The position numbers and the translations under genes are program-made. From positions 27,292 through 91,291 of the forward strand of contig NZ_FMTT01000021.1 of NCBI RefSeq assembly GCF_900100345.1: DNA of 64,000 bases, written 5' to 3'. Positions 41,691 to 52,388 of the stretch are shown here, piece by piece (positions within the stretch are counted from its first letter, which is position 1; each line of letters opens with the position of its first letter). The notes beneath the pieces were generated by a model, which searched no databases, was not told the DNA's origin, and was given only the letters and a program-made list of their open reading frames with translations. This stretch comes from Paenibacillus tianmuensis. GTDB taxonomy: Bacteria; Bacillota; Bacilli; Paenibacillales; NBRC-103111.

Positions 41691-43757
41691 TTAGCTGCTC
41701 CACCAGCGCTTCAGGTCTTCCCACCAGGAGCGCTTTTGCTTTCCTTTGCCAGCTTTGCCCGCGTCGCTCTTCCCAGGCTGCTGTGTGCAGTATTCCGTCG
41801 GTTCCGTTCCTTGAACGAACGTCTCCAGCCGCGAGCCGGGACAGTCGTCGTTCGCCAGCTTGCCTGTCGCCGGATCGACATAGACGCTCACGACACCCTC
41901 CGGTACCGGGAACAGCTTCGGCGGCACCGATTCCAGCGTCCGCTCCGTAAACTCTGCGAAGAGCGGAGCGGCTAAGTGCGATTCGACGTTGTTGATGTTG
42001 CGCCCTTTGTCATAGCCCACCCAGACGGCGGTCGACAGCTCGGGTGTATAGCCGACGAGCCAGGCGTCCGTGTCCGTCGTGCCGGTTTTGCCCGCTACGG
42101 GGCGCTTCAGCACGCTGGACACGCGGCTGCCCGTGCCGCCTTGGTCGAAGACGCTCTCCATCAGCTGCGTCAACACATAGGTATATGCGGGCTCAAGGAC
42201 CGTTTCCTGCTTCGGATTTGCCTCGTACAGCACCCGCCCGCGGCGGTCCTCGATGCGCACGATAGCCGTCGGCTCGACGCGCACGCCTTGGTTGGCGAGG
42301 ATGCCGAAGGCCGAAGCCATCTCGTAAGGGCTGACGGGGAACGTGCCCAGCGCGAGCGAAGGCATCGGCTTCATCGGACTCGTGATCCCCATTCGGCGGG
42401 CCATTTCAATGACGCGGTCCGGCCCCGTTTCCAGCACCGTATGCACGGCGTAGATGTTGTCCGATTTGGCGATAGCCGTTCGCATATCGATCCAATCGTA
42501 ATAGGCACTGCCGAAGTTGTTCGGCGTATACGTTTGCCGTCCCTGATCGTAGGTAAATGTCGTCGGCTCGCTTTTGTAGCGGGTGCCTGGAGTGAATCCC
42601 TTTTCCTTCAGCGCCGTCAAATACACGATCGGCTTGAACGAGGACCCCGGCTGCCGCGTGCTGGACAGCGCCCGGTTGTATTGGTTTTGGGCGTAATTGC
42701 GTCCGCCGACCATCGCTTTGACATACCCGGTGCGCGGATCGATGGCGACAAGCGCCGCCTGCAGCTCCGGATATTTTTCCAGCTGCTTCGCCACGACCTC
42801 CTCGGCGACGGCCTGCGCCTTTAAGTCCATCGTCGTATAAATCCGCAGACCGCTTTCGACGAATTCCTTGTCTTCGAGGCCAAGCAGATCGGCTGCCGCG
42901 CCCCGCACATAGTCGCGGAAGTAGGGGGCTGTTACCGCTTTTTTATGCTCCTCCAGCGGCAGAATGAGCAGCTTCTCCTTCGCCGCTTGGTCCGCCTCGT
43001 TTTGCGGGATGTAACCGGCTTCCACCATGGTCTGCAGCACCGTTTTTTGCCGGTCGAGCGCACTGTCCATATCGTAATAAGGCGAATAATAACGCGGTCC
43101 TTTCGGGATGCCGGCGAGTAGTGCGCTTTCGGCCAGCGTCAGGTCTTTGGCCTCTTTCCCGAAGAAGAGCTTCGCCGCCGCCCCGATGCCGTACGTCGCA
43201 TGCCCGTAATAAATTTGATTCAAATATCGCTCCAGAATTTGGTCCTTGCTCATTTGCAGTTCCATCTGCACGGCGTAATACGTTTCCTTGATTTTGCGGC
43301 TCCACGTCCGCTCGTGCGACAAGTACAGATTGCGCGCGAGCTGCTGCGTGATCGTGCCGGCCCCCTGCACCTTGGACATATGCTGCAAGTTGATCCAAGC
43401 CGCCCGGACGATCCCCTTCGGATCGAACCCGTAGTGCTGGTAAAACGTGCGGTCCTCCACGGCCAGCGTTGCATCAAGCAGCTTCGGGGAAATGTCCTTC
43501 AGCGATACGCTCTGCCGGTTTTTCACTGCGCCGTACGCTTCGATCATCTCGCCGTGCACGTCGTACATCTCCGATGCTGCCTCTGTCTTGGACACGGGAA
43601 GCGCCTGCGAGCGCATGAACAGCAGCAGCACGATCATGATTCCGGCGCCAAGCAGCAGGCACGTAAACGAAAACGACAGCCACGCTTTGAGCAGCCGGGC
43701 GAAGCGGAACGTTCCGCCGTCTTCCGGCGCAGGCTGTTTTTTGGGCATGTCCGACAC
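41691..43757 (-). CDS. pbpG: Class A penicillin-binding protein, PbpG-like, 688 aa
   Basis: One membrane segment (about 28-50), a glycosyltransferase domain with VEDRTFYQHYG (100-110) and GAGTITQQLARN (132-143), and a transpeptidase domain with SSFK and catalytic Ser372, SDN at 432-434, and KTGTT at 557-561. The C-terminus is short and basic with Trp. In Bacillus, PbpG (PBP2d) lies next to ywhD and makes spore peptidoglycan; the same neighbourhood supports this name. GTG at 43757 has AAGGAG ten bases upstream; an ATG three codons later is farther from it. Confidence 0.92.
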   Translation of the reverse strand: MSDMPKKQPAPEDGGTFRFARLLKAWLSFSFTCLLLGAGIMIVLLLFMRSQALPVSKTEAASEMYDVHGEMIEAYGAVKNRQSVSLKDISPKLLDATLAVEDRTFYQHYGFDPKGIVRAAWINLQHMSKVQGAGTITQQLARNLYLSHERTWSRKIKETYYAVQMELQMSKDQILERYLNQIYYGHATYGIGAAAKLFFGKEAKDLTLAESALLAGIPKGPRYYSPYYDMDSALDRQKTVLQTMVEAGYIPQNEADQAAKEKLLILPLEEHKKAVTAPYFRDYVRGAAADLLGLEDKEFVESGLRIYTTMDLKAQAVAEEVVAKQLEKYPELQAALVAIDPRTGYVKAMVGGRNYAQNQYNRALSSTRQPGSSFKPIVYLTALKEKGFTPGTRYKSEPTTFTYDQGRQTYTPNNFGSAYYDWIDMRTAIAKSDNIYAVHTVLETGPDRVIEMARRMGITSPMKPMPSLALGTFPVSPYEMASAFGILANQGVRVEPTAIVRIEDRRGRVLYEANPKQETVLEPAYTYVLTQLMESVFDQGGTGSRVSSVLKRPVAGKTGTTDTDAWLVGYTPELSTAVWVGYDKGRNINNVESHLAAPLFAEFTERTLESVPPKLFPVPEGVVSVYVDPATGKLANDDCPGSRLETFVQGTEPTEYCTQQPGKSDAGKAGKGKQKRSWWEDLKRWWSS

Positions 43758-43899
43758 GTTCCGTCAGCTCCTTCCGTCTTTCCGCCGATGCATTTCGTCT
43801 CTATTCCCAGTATGGAAAAACATAGCATTACCTATTCACGTGGGACAAGCGGAAACGTTAAATTTTTTCGAAAAACGGGCGGAACGCCCCTCTTTGTAT

Positions 43900-43927
43900 T
43901 TGCAATTTCGGGGAGATACTCTATAAT
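43900..43927 (+). promoter_or_regulatory. Sigma-A promoter of speE-speB
   Basis: TTGCAA (43900-43905), 16-base spacer, TATAAT (43922-43927). The leader to speE is about 110 bases. Confidence 0.8.
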
Positions 43928-44040
43928 ACAATTTGACATGCCAGAGACAAGCTGAAACCTTGGAAAAAAGCAGATGTCCGCCCGTCTTCCGGCCCTTGTA
44001 CGGCCGGCCCTAACGAACCGAATGAAAGGTGGAATTACAT

Positions 44041-44868
44041 ATGGAATTATGGTACACGGAGAAACAAACCGATAACTTTGGCATTACGGCGAAAATCAGC
44101 AAAACGTATGTCACCGAAAAAACCGACTTCCAGGATCTCGCGATGATCGAGACGGAAGAATGGGGCACAATGCTCGTGCTCGACGGCATGGTCATGACGA
44201 CCGTGAAGGACGAGTTCGTCTATCATGAGATGGTTGCGCATCCGGCGCTCTATACGCATCCGAATCCGAAGCACGTGCTCGTGGTCGGTGGCGGCGACGG
44301 CGGCGTGATCCGCGAAGTCATGAAGCACCCGGAAGTGGAAAAAGCGGTGCTGGTCGACATCGACGGCAAAGTTATCGAGTACTCCAAGCAGTACTTACCG
44401 ACCATCGCAGGCGAACTGGACAACCCGCGCGTGGAAGTGCTCGTGAACGACGGCTACATGCACATCCACGATCATAAGAACACGTACGACGTGATCATGG
44501 TCGATTCCACCGAGCCGGTCGGTCCGGCAGTGAACCTGTTCACCCAGGGCTTCTATAAAGGCATCTACGACGCCCTGAAGGAAGACGGCATTTTCGTGGC
44601 CCAAACGGACAATCCGTGGTTCAAAGCGGATCTGATCCAAAACGTCAACCGCGACGTGAAGCAAATTTTCCCGATCGTCCGCGTCTACTGCGCGAACATT
44701 CCGACGTATCCGAGCGGCCTCTGGACCTTCACCATGGGCAGCAAAAAGCACGATCCGCTCGCCGTCGACGAAACGAAAATTCCGGAAATCGACACGAAGT
44801 ACTATTCGCCGCGTCTGCATAAGGCGGCTTTCGTACTACCGAAATTCGTGGAAGATTTGACGAAGTAA
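44041..44868 (+). CDS. speE: Spermidine synthase, 275 aa
   Basis: Aminopropyltransferase that makes spermidine from putrescine and decarboxylated S-adenosylmethionine. It has the nucleotide-binding [11 protein letters not shown] (83-93), the acidic [12 protein letters not shown], and the active-site [22 protein letters not shown] precedes the ATG at 44041. First gene of speE-speB with a 20-base gap. No speD is in the window. Confidence 0.97.
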   Translation: MELWYTEKQTDNFGITAKISKTYVTEKTDFQDLAMIETEEWGTMLVLDGMVMTTVKDEFVYHEMVAHPALYTHPNPKHVLVVGGGDGGVIREVMKHPEVEKAVLVDIDGKVIEYSKQYLPTIAGELDNPRVEVLVNDGYMHIHDHKNTYDVIMVDSTEPVGPAVNLFTQGFYKGIYDALKEDGIFVAQTDNPWFKADLIQNVNRDVKQIFPIVRVYCANIPTYPSGLWTFTMGSKKHDPLAVDETKIPEIDTKYYSPRLHKAAFVLPKFVEDLTK

Positions 44869-44888
44869 GCGGAGGAGACCAACGACAG

Positions 44889-45758
44889 ATGAAACTCGAT
44901 CAAAAATATTCCGGCAATGTGTTCATTCTAAGCTCGGACGACTATGCGGCGTCCTGCGCCGTCATCTACGGCATGCCGATGGACTATACCGTCAGCTTCC
45001 GTCCCGGCTCCCGATTCGGCCCTTCGCGCATCCGCGAGGTGTCGATCGGTCTGGAGGAATACAGCCCGTATTTGGATAAAAGTTTGGAAGACATCACTTA
45101 TTTCGACGCAGGCGACCTGCTGCTGCCGTTCGGCAACCCGGGCCGCAGCCTCGACGTTATCGGTGAATACGTGCGCGGACTGCTGGCCGACGGCAAATTC
45201 CCGCTCGGCCTTGGCGGCGAGCATCTCGTTTCGTGGCCGGTCATCCAAGAGGTATACGCGAAATACCCGGATCTTGCGCTCATTCACATCGATGCGCATG
45301 CCGATCTGCGCGAGCAGTACGAGGGCGAGCCGTTGTCTCACTCGACGCCAGTCCGCAAAGCGGCGCTGCTCATGGGCGGCAAGAACGTTTACCAATTCGG
45401 CATCCGTTCCGGCTCCCGCGAGGAATTCAAGTTCGGACGCGAGAATATCAACTTCTATCCGTTCGAGGTGTTGGAGCCGCTCAAGAAGGTGCTGCCGGAG
45501 CTGGCCGGACGTCCGGTTTATTTGACGATTGACATCGACGTGCTCGATCCGATGTGCGCCCCAGGCACCGGTACCGCCGAAGCGGGCGGCATCACGTCCA
45601 AGGAGCTGCTTGGGGCGATTCATGCGATGGCCGCCTCCGAATTGAACTTCGTCGGCGCCGATCTCGTCGAAGTGGCCCCGGCGTACGACCCGACGGAGCA
45701 GACCCAGATCGTCGCCAGCAAGCTGATTCGCGAAATGCTGCTCGGCTTGGTGAAGTAA
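44889..45758 (+). CDS. speB: Agmatinase, 289 aa
   Basis: Ureohydrolase producing putrescine, the substrate of the upstream SpeE. Manganese ligands are in GGEH (109-112), DAHAD (135-139) and DIDVLDP (215-221). GGAGGAG precedes the ATG at 44889. Its pairing with speE gives the end of the arginine-agmatine-putrescine-spermidine route. A terminator follows. Confidence 0.96.
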   Translation: MKLDQKYSGNVFILSSDDYAASCAVIYGMPMDYTVSFRPGSRFGPSRIREVSIGLEEYSPYLDKSLEDITYFDAGDLLLPFGNPGRSLDVIGEYVRGLLADGKFPLGLGGEHLVSWPVIQEVYAKYPDLALIHIDAHADLREQYEGEPLSHSTPVRKAALLMGGKNVYQFGIRSGSREEFKFGRENINFYPFEVLEPLKKVLPELAGRPVYLTIDIDVLDPMCAPGTGTAEAGGITSKELLGAIHAMAASELNFVGADLVEVAPAYDPTEQTQIVASKLIREMLLGLVK

Positions 45759-45778
45759 TCGAATAACGCGGAAGTGCC

Positions 45779-45818
45779 GCCGCCATGTTGCCCCTCGCGG
45801 GAAGCATGGCGGCTTTTT
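45779..45818 (+). terminator. Terminator of speE-speB
   Basis: GCCGCCATG pairs with CATGGCGGC across a 17-base loop, then five T. Confidence 0.88.
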
Positions 45819-45836
45819 ACGTTCGCTTCCCGCCCG

Positions 45837-45856
45837 GTACTAGGCGAAATTAGTAC
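45837..45856. promoter_or_regulatory. Perfect inverted repeat GTACTA-N8-TAGTAC, possible operator
   Basis: Six-base arms with an eight-base spacer, 60 bases ahead of the DUF2238 gene and 27 bases upstream of a TACAAT -10-like hexamer. The binding protein is unknown. Confidence 0.4.
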
Positions 45857-45915
45857 TTATCCCTCCCGTTGGATGCGGCCTACAATAGAGCCATAAAGAG
45901 AGGGGGGGCTTACGT

Positions 45916-46548
45916 TTGAATGCGACAAAATCATTGGCGGCAACAACAAAACCTGCGTTTCCGGTTTTCGTCCTGCTGGCGTATGGGGTATTCTGGGCAT
46001 GGATGGCGATAGCGCCGGCAAGCCGGTTCGACTGGCTGCTGGAAAATTTGCTGGTCTTTCTGTGTGTGGGGGTGCTGATCGGAACCTACCGATGGTTTCC
46101 GCTCAGTCACAGTTCTTATGTGGGGATTGCTTTGTTTTTGGCGCTTCATACGTACGGGTCGCACGGCTCCTACGGCGCGACGCCGATCGATCCGCTGCTG
46201 CAGCTGCTGTTCGGCGGGGGGCGTCTGCCTTATGACCGGCTGGTGCATCTGGCTTACGGAGTGATGCTGGCTGGACCGATCAGGGAAGCGCTTATGAGGC
46301 TCGCGGGCTTGAGAGGATTTGCGGCAGATGCGCTTGCTGTCGCCGTCGTGCTGGCCACCGGCGCATTTTACGAATTGATCGAGATGTGGGTCGCTGGACT
46401 GGTGGCCCCGGAGATGGGCGCGCTGTTTCTTGGATCGCAAGGCGATCCGTGGGACGCGCAGCACGATATGGAGCTTGAGCTGTTCGGGGCTGCGGCGGTA
46501 TTGGGGATGGGGGCCTTGCTGCGCCGCTTTAACCTTTTCGCAAAGTAA
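45916..46548 (+). CDS. DUF2238-family membrane protein, 210 aa
   Basis: Six membrane segments with the family hallmarks YDRLVHLAYGVML (about residues 110-122), FYELIEMWVAG (about 152-162) and LGSQGDPWDAQHDM (about 172-185). The charged and histidine residues inside the membrane suggest a metal or proton function, but the family has none assigned. TTG at 45916 follows GAGAGGGGGGG at seven bases. Its 3' end overlaps that of the convergent phosphoesterase by 20 bases. Confidence 0.87.
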   Translation: MNATKSLAATTKPAFPVFVLLAYGVFWAWMAIAPASRFDWLLENLLVFLCVGVLIGTYRWFPLSHSSYVGIALFLALHTYGSHGSYGATPIDPLLQLLFGGGRLPYDRLVHLAYGVMLAGPIREALMRLAGLRGFAADALAVAVVLATGAFYELIEMWVAGLVAPEMGALFLGSQGDPWDAQHDMELELFGAAAVLGMGALLRRFNLFAK

Positions 46549-47404
46549 ACACCGTCAGCTCCGGACGGCATAGAAAGCGAACGGGATGTGTGGAAACGCC
46601 GATGCCCCGGTTGACGAACAATTGCAGTTTGCCGGCGCCAAGAACGTAATGCCCGAGGACATACTTCCTCCCGAATTTCGGCGTCATCACATGCCCGTAG
46701 AACGGCAGTCGCACTTGACCTCCGTGGCTATGTCCTGACAGCTGAAAGTCCACCGGATAGTGTACGGCAATATCGGCAAAATCGGGGCAATGCGACAGCA
46801 AAATGACGAAGTCCTCCGGTTTAACGCGGGCCAGCGCTTTGTTTATGTCTGGATTTCCTTTCCATTGGTCGTCTATGCCTGCCATGACCATGCTGCTCCC
46901 CTGATGTTGAACCCGGACCATCTTATTGGTCAGGAGCTCGAAAGCGGCGTTTTTTAATAGAGCTTGGACTTGCCAAGGTTCCTTAAAATCGTGATTGCCC
47001 AGCACCGCATATTTACCCAGTGGAGGCCTGAGCTCTGAGAGTACGCGGGCGTAGGCGAAACCATCGGGTCCGACGGTTTCGTCCACCAGATCTCCGGTAA
47101 AGCATACGATATCCGGTTGAATCCGGTTGATCAGTTCGATCAGTTCCGACAAATCTTTCGTATCAAAATGAAAGCCGAGATGCACGTCGCTGAACTGGAC
47201 TACTTTTATTCCGTCCATCTGTTGGGGCAGTCTTGCGAAAGACAGCGTATATTCTGTAACTTCCAGCCATTTCGGCTCGGCGTAACGGGCGTATCCGTAG
47301 GTGGCTCCGGGCAGGGCAACGAGTCCGGCGGCGGTTAACGTCAATGTTTTCAGAAATGATCTTCTTGACAATTTTTTATTGCGGTTGCTTTCGTTGGAAT
47401 CCAT
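46529..47404 (-). CDS. Tat-exported metallophosphoesterase, YkuE-like, 291 aa
   Basis: A twin-arginine signal (LSRRSFLKTLTLTAAG, about residues 12-27) leads to a calcineurin-like phosphoesterase: FSDVHLGFH, FTGDLVDE, LGNHDF and SGHSHGGQ. YkuE-type enzymes act at the wall or on phospholipid-like substrates. The ATG at 47404 has GAGGAG thirteen bases away; the TTG five codons earlier overlaps that site. Confidence 0.87.
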   Translation of the reverse strand: MDSNESNRNKKLSRRSFLKTLTLTAAGLVALPGATYGYARYAEPKWLEVTEYTLSFARLPQQMDGIKVVQFSDVHLGFHFDTKDLSELIELINRIQPDIVCFTGDLVDETVGPDGFAYARVLSELRPPLGKYAVLGNHDFKEPWQVQALLKNAAFELLTNKMVRVQHQGSSMVMAGIDDQWKGNPDINKALARVKPEDFVILLSHCPDFADIAVHYPVDFQLSGHSHGGQVRLPFYGHVMTPKFGRKYVLGHYVLGAGKLQLFVNRGIGVSTHPVRFLCRPELTVFTLRKG

Positions 47405-47596
47405 GGGAATGAGCAATCTCCTCGGGATGGATTGACTGGCAGTCTCTCAAAGCCGCCGACGCTTACTATAACAGACGTAGGAAGGCTTCATTTGGTTTCC
47501 ATAAATGGAAAGCCATTATGCCTATACCATCTTAGCAAGAATAAGGAGCCTTGCAAACCGCCGCCTCCCGCCAGGTCTGGGCTTGTCCGGGAACGG

Positions 47597-47627
47597 AAGA
47601 AGTCCTGTCCGCGGACTTCTTTTTTTT
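47597..47627 (+). terminator. Orphan terminator before the DUF1934 gene
   Basis: GAAGTCC and GGACTTC (7-base stem, longer with flanking A-T pairs) followed by eight T. It lies only 42 bases ahead of the DUF1934 start with no rightward gene before it. The -10-like TACAAT starts just after the T run. Confidence 0.75.
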
Positions 47628-47668
47628 GTACAATAGGAAGATCACAGCAGGACGGGAGAGAAAGCGAA

Positions 47669-48115
47669 ATGACGGAAAAACAGCAGCCTGGCGCCGGCAA
47701 GCGGGCCGTACGCATTACGCTCGAAAGCGACAGCGGCGGGGAACGGATCGTGCGGCAGATGACAGGCGAATGGTTCCCGAAAGGACGGCACGCGTACCTC
47801 CGGTATGCGGAGCCTCCGGAAGCGGAGATGGGCCGTACGGTAACGACCGTCCGGGTGGAACAGGGGGAAGTGCGGATTGTCCGGCACGGGGACGTATCCT
47901 TCGAGCAGACGTTCGCTCCGGACCGGCGGTATTACGGCTATCTTCAGACCCCTCAAGGGCGGATTGAGTTGGAGACGCTCACCCAAACGCTGGACGTTGC
48001 CGCGGAAGGAGCAGATGCGCTGCTTACCGTCCGCTGGAGCTATGAGCTGTCAGTGATGGGGCAAACGCCCGAACACTGCAGCATATGTCTAACCGCCATA
48101 CCCGTACCGGAGTGA
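47669..48115 (+). CDS. DUF1934 domain protein, YwiB-like, 148 aa
   Basis: A small all-beta (lipocalin-like) fold of DUF1934: VRITLESDSGGERIVRQ, HAYLRYAEPP, and a final ALLTVRWSYELSV. The ATG at 47669 has GGGAGAG upstream; the frame is open earlier but crosses the terminator hairpin and lacks an SD. In Bacillus this gene (ywiB) precedes argS and rpoE. Here argS is absent and a subtilase gene stands in between. Confidence 0.85.
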   Translation: MTEKQQPGAGKRAVRITLESDSGGERIVRQMTGEWFPKGRHAYLRYAEPPEAEMGRTVTTVRVEQGEVRIVRHGDVSFEQTFAPDRRYYGYLQTPQGRIELETLTQTLDVAAEGADALLTVRWSYELSVMGQTPEHCSICLTAIPVPE

Positions 48116-48119
48116 GCGT

Positions 48120-49286
48120 TTATTTGGATACGGCGGATACGCTTCGAAAGGCGTGAATTTCCTTGGCGCCGGTTATCGTTTTGCGCGATTTTACGATATA
48201 GCGGGCATGCTTGCGCAGCAAATTTTTAATTCGCAGCGGCTTGAGATCGGGCTTTTTCGCGAGCATCAGCGCAATAACCCCTGTGACATGGGAGGTTGCC
48301 ATGGATGTACCGCTGAGCTCGTGATACTTGCCCCGCAGCCAGGTGGAGTATACTTTTTCCCCGGGCGCGTAAATGTTAATCTGTTTGCCGATATTGCTGA
48401 AGGGGGCAATCCGGCCTTTGCGGGTCGTCGCTCCGACGGCGATCACTTGCCGCAGCCGGGCGGGGTAGTCGACCTCGGCCTGATTGCCTTCGTTGCCCGA
48501 GGAGGCTACAACGATGATGCCGCTCCGGTAGGCGCTGAGCACCGCCGCTTCCAGCGCTTTGCTGTACGTTTTCATACCGAAGCTCATATTGATGATATCG
48601 ACGCCGCTGGAGACGCACCAGTCAATGCCTCCGATAATATCGGAGACGAACGCGCCGCCGTGCTGATCGAAAGCCTTTACCGGATGAAGAATGGCCTGCG
48701 GCGCCACGCCGATAATGCCCCGATGCCGGGTGTACGCCGCGATCGTACCCGCGATATGCGTACCGTGGCCGTTGTCGTCAACCGGCGACAGCTGACGGTT
48801 CAAAATATTGACGCCCCGCGACAAACAGTGGCGAAGGTCGGGATGCGTATAATCCGCGCCCGTATCGATGACGCCGATGCGGACTTGTTCCCCGCGCGAT
48901 TTGTTCCACGCCTGCGGGGCCCGAATATGGCGGATTCCCCAAGGGATGACGGCCTTGGCGGGCGATTTTTTTTCTTCGCCAGAAGGCAGAGCGGACGAAG
49001 CATGGCCCAGGGCATGCAGCTTAATGCGTGTATCCGGCTCGATCGAGCGGATAAAAGGGGCCGAAACCGCTTCGCTGCCGGTCCGAAGCGTGCAGGAGAT
49101 GGCGCGGATAAGACGGAGCGGCTGAATCAGATGCAGCCGGGGCAGCAATTTTCGTTGCCGGCCGATTTGCCGGGCGAAAGTGGCATAATCCCGGTCGTTC
49201 AGAAAGCGGATAATATGCCGCTTTTCGGTCCCCTCGGAGCCTTCCATGGCTTCGTGAAGCCATGACACGAACGTCGACGGATTCAT
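48120..49286 (-). CDS. Subtilisin-like serine protease (S8), 388 aa, no signal peptide
   Basis: The catalytic triad is in place: Asp141 (VIDTGAD), His near 172 (NGHGTHIAGT) and Ser near 334 (SGTSMATSHVTG). The oxyanion Asn is in ASSGNEGN. The N-terminal 110 residues resemble an inhibitor-like prodomain, but there is no Sec signal, so an intracellular or non-classically exported enzyme is likely. GGGAGGG lies ahead of the ATG at 49286. It converges with the DUF1934 gene at its end. Confidence 0.9.
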   Translation of the reverse strand: MNPSTFVSWLHEAMEGSEGTEKRHIIRFLNDRDYATFARQIGRQRKLLPRLHLIQPLRLIRAISCTLRTGSEAVSAPFIRSIEPDTRIKLHALGHASSALPSGEEKKSPAKAVIPWGIRHIRAPQAWNKSRGEQVRIGVIDTGADYTHPDLRHCLSRGVNILNRQLSPVDDNGHGTHIAGTIAAYTRHRGIIGVAPQAILHPVKAFDQHGGAFVSDIIGGIDWCVSSGVDIINMSFGMKTYSKALEAAVLSAYRSGIIVVASSGNEGNQAEVDYPARLRQVIAVGATTRKGRIAPFSNIGKQINIYAPGEKVYSTWLRGKYHELSGTSMATSHVTGVIALMLAKKPDLKPLRIKNLLRKHARYIVKSRKTITGAKEIHAFRSVSAVSK

Positions 49287-49697
49287 GTCGTTCCCTCCCA
49301 CAGGCTCGGAAATTCCTTTTTGTATCGTATGAGGGACCGAAAGCTTCCGTATGAGCGCATGGCCTTATTCAAAAAATAATTAGGTGCGTGACCGTGTCAA
49401 AGCGAAAGCGGGCACATACCATAATTAGGGGAGGGTCTGGCACTCCTCCGTCTTTCATTCAGCAGGGGCAAAAGACAGCCGCCGATGGGTTCCTTGTCTT
49501 TTGCGGGTACAGTCGGAACAAGGATCACGCCTGCAGCGGATGGCGCCGAGCGCGAAAGAGCTGCCGATGCGGTCCTTGTTTCCGTTTCGGGAAATGCCGT
49601 GCAGCCAGTTGCTTTTTTACATAAAATAAGGTTTACTTATTGATGATAGTGGATAGTTTAGTGGTAGTTAAAGACGTTGGAAGGGATGTGCCCCGAA
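49287..49697. other. Leader region with two hairpins before rpoE
   Basis: This 411-base gap contains GCAAAAGACA/TGTCTTTTGC (49468-49504) and AACAAGGA/TCCTTGTT (49517-49580). A 20-base near-repeat (49478-49497 and 49560-49579) shares GCCGATG and TCCTTGT. A 78-codon frame at 49388 is Cys/Arg-rich with no good SD and is not called. Weak promoter-like TTTACT and TAGTTT lie at 49632 and 49654. Confidence 0.6.
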
Positions 49698-50285
49698 ATG
49701 AGTGCTCAAAACTTACTGCTTAAAATCGGCGCAGAGCAAGCCAAGGAAATGCCTATGGTCGACCTCGCCTTTGAGCTTCTGAAAGCGGCCAACACGCCGT
49801 ATTACTATCGGGATTTGATGACGGAGATTGCCAAAATCAAAGGTCTGTCCGATGACGAAGTCATGCAGGTCATTGCGCAATTATATACGGAGATTAATAT
49901 CGACGGCCGCTTTGCGTGCGTCGGCACCAATCTGTGGGGATTGAAACGCTGGTATCCTGTCGAGAAGTCCGAGGATTCGGTGGGCAGCGGCAAGCGTCCG
50001 CGCATCATTAACGACGAGGATGACGATCTGGACGACGAGGATCTGTTCGCCGAGGAAGAAGACGTGTTCGTCGAAGAAGAATACGATTCGTTCGATACGC
50101 CTCGCGACGACGATTTTGAGGCGGAAGAAGAAGTCGAGGAAGAAACCGAGTTTTTTGAAGACGAAGAACTCGACGAAGAGAACTTGGACGAGGAAGAGTC
50201 CGAAGAGGATCCGGAAGATTTGGGCGATGACGACGATCGTACGGACGACGAGGACGACAAGGACGATAAGGATGACAAGAAATAA
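49698..50285 (+). CDS. rpoE: RNA polymerase delta subunit, 195 aa
   Basis: The N-terminal winged-helix-like HARE-HTH domain (MSAQNLLLKIGAEQ to about residue 85; GRFACVGTNLWGLKRW) binds core polymerase. The C-terminal half is an unstructured acidic tail of Asp/Glu that displaces nucleic acid and aids promoter selectivity and recycling. It starts at 49698 with AAGGGA upstream. A terminator follows before pyrG, as in Bacillus. Confidence 0.95.
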   Translation: MSAQNLLLKIGAEQAKEMPMVDLAFELLKAANTPYYYRDLMTEIAKIKGLSDDEVMQVIAQLYTEINIDGRFACVGTNLWGLKRWYPVEKSEDSVGSGKRPRIINDEDDDLDDEDLFAEEEDVFVEEEYDSFDTPRDDDFEAEEEVEEETEFFEDEELDEENLDEEESEEDPEDLGDDDDRTDDEDDKDDKDDKK

Positions 50286-50382
50286 AATAGGCTTGTCCTT
50301 GACAGCCGGGACCGTTCAGAGTAAACTATTTTCTGGGCTTTAGATGGAACTTTACGAACCTTAATGACTTTTGATGAAAAGT

Positions 50383-50412
50383 GCCCCCTATTTACGGGGG
50401 CTTTTTCTTTTT
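50383..50412 (+). terminator. Terminator after rpoE
   Basis: GCCCCC and GGGGGC stem with a seven-base loop and TTTTTCTTTTT. Confidence 0.9.
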
Positions 50413-50462
50413 GTGTTGGCAAAATTTTATAAGTTTTCGTAACTTATCGCTTCGTATCAACC

Positions 50463-52152
<1,690 letters not shown>

Positions 52153-52175
52153 ATCGCTGTGCGCAGCGATCCAGG

Positions 52176-52221
52176 CAGGAGACGTATCCGGCATGAACCG
52201 GACGCGCCTCCTGTTTTTTTT
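52176..52221 (+). terminator. Terminator of pyrG
   Basis: CAGGAGACGTATCCGG pairs with CCGGACGCGCCTCCTG, followed by eight T. Confidence 0.9.
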
Positions 52222-52294
52222 GCACCCCAAGAAGCGAACGGTTTGTGCAAGTCTGCTTAATTTGTAAAAGTTTTCAACTTTTTTTGGCGATACG

Positions 52295-52323
52295 GCAGGA
52301 ATCACGGGGACGACAGCGAATAC
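52295..52323 (+). promoter_or_regulatory. Sigma-H-type promoter of spo0F
   Basis: CAGGAATC (52296-52303) and GAATAC (52318-52323), matching the sigma-H pattern RnAGGAwWW and RnnGAATwW with an 11-base spacer. It lies 66 bases before spo0F, as expected for a gene of the sporulation phosphorelay. Confidence 0.6.
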
Positions 52324-52388
52324 TGTTATTGCGGGCATAACAGAACGGAATTTTTAACCTCAGGGAAACGGAATAGGAGGATACCTCG

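Noticed and set aside
47432..47668. N-terminal extension of the DUF1934 protein
   Set aside because: The frame crosses a T8 terminator and lacks an SD; the family begins at 47669.
49805..50422. Leftward Ser-rich ORF of 205 codons opposite rpoE
   Set aside because: Serine repeats are the antisense of the acidic GAN/GAA codons of the delta subunit tail; no SD.
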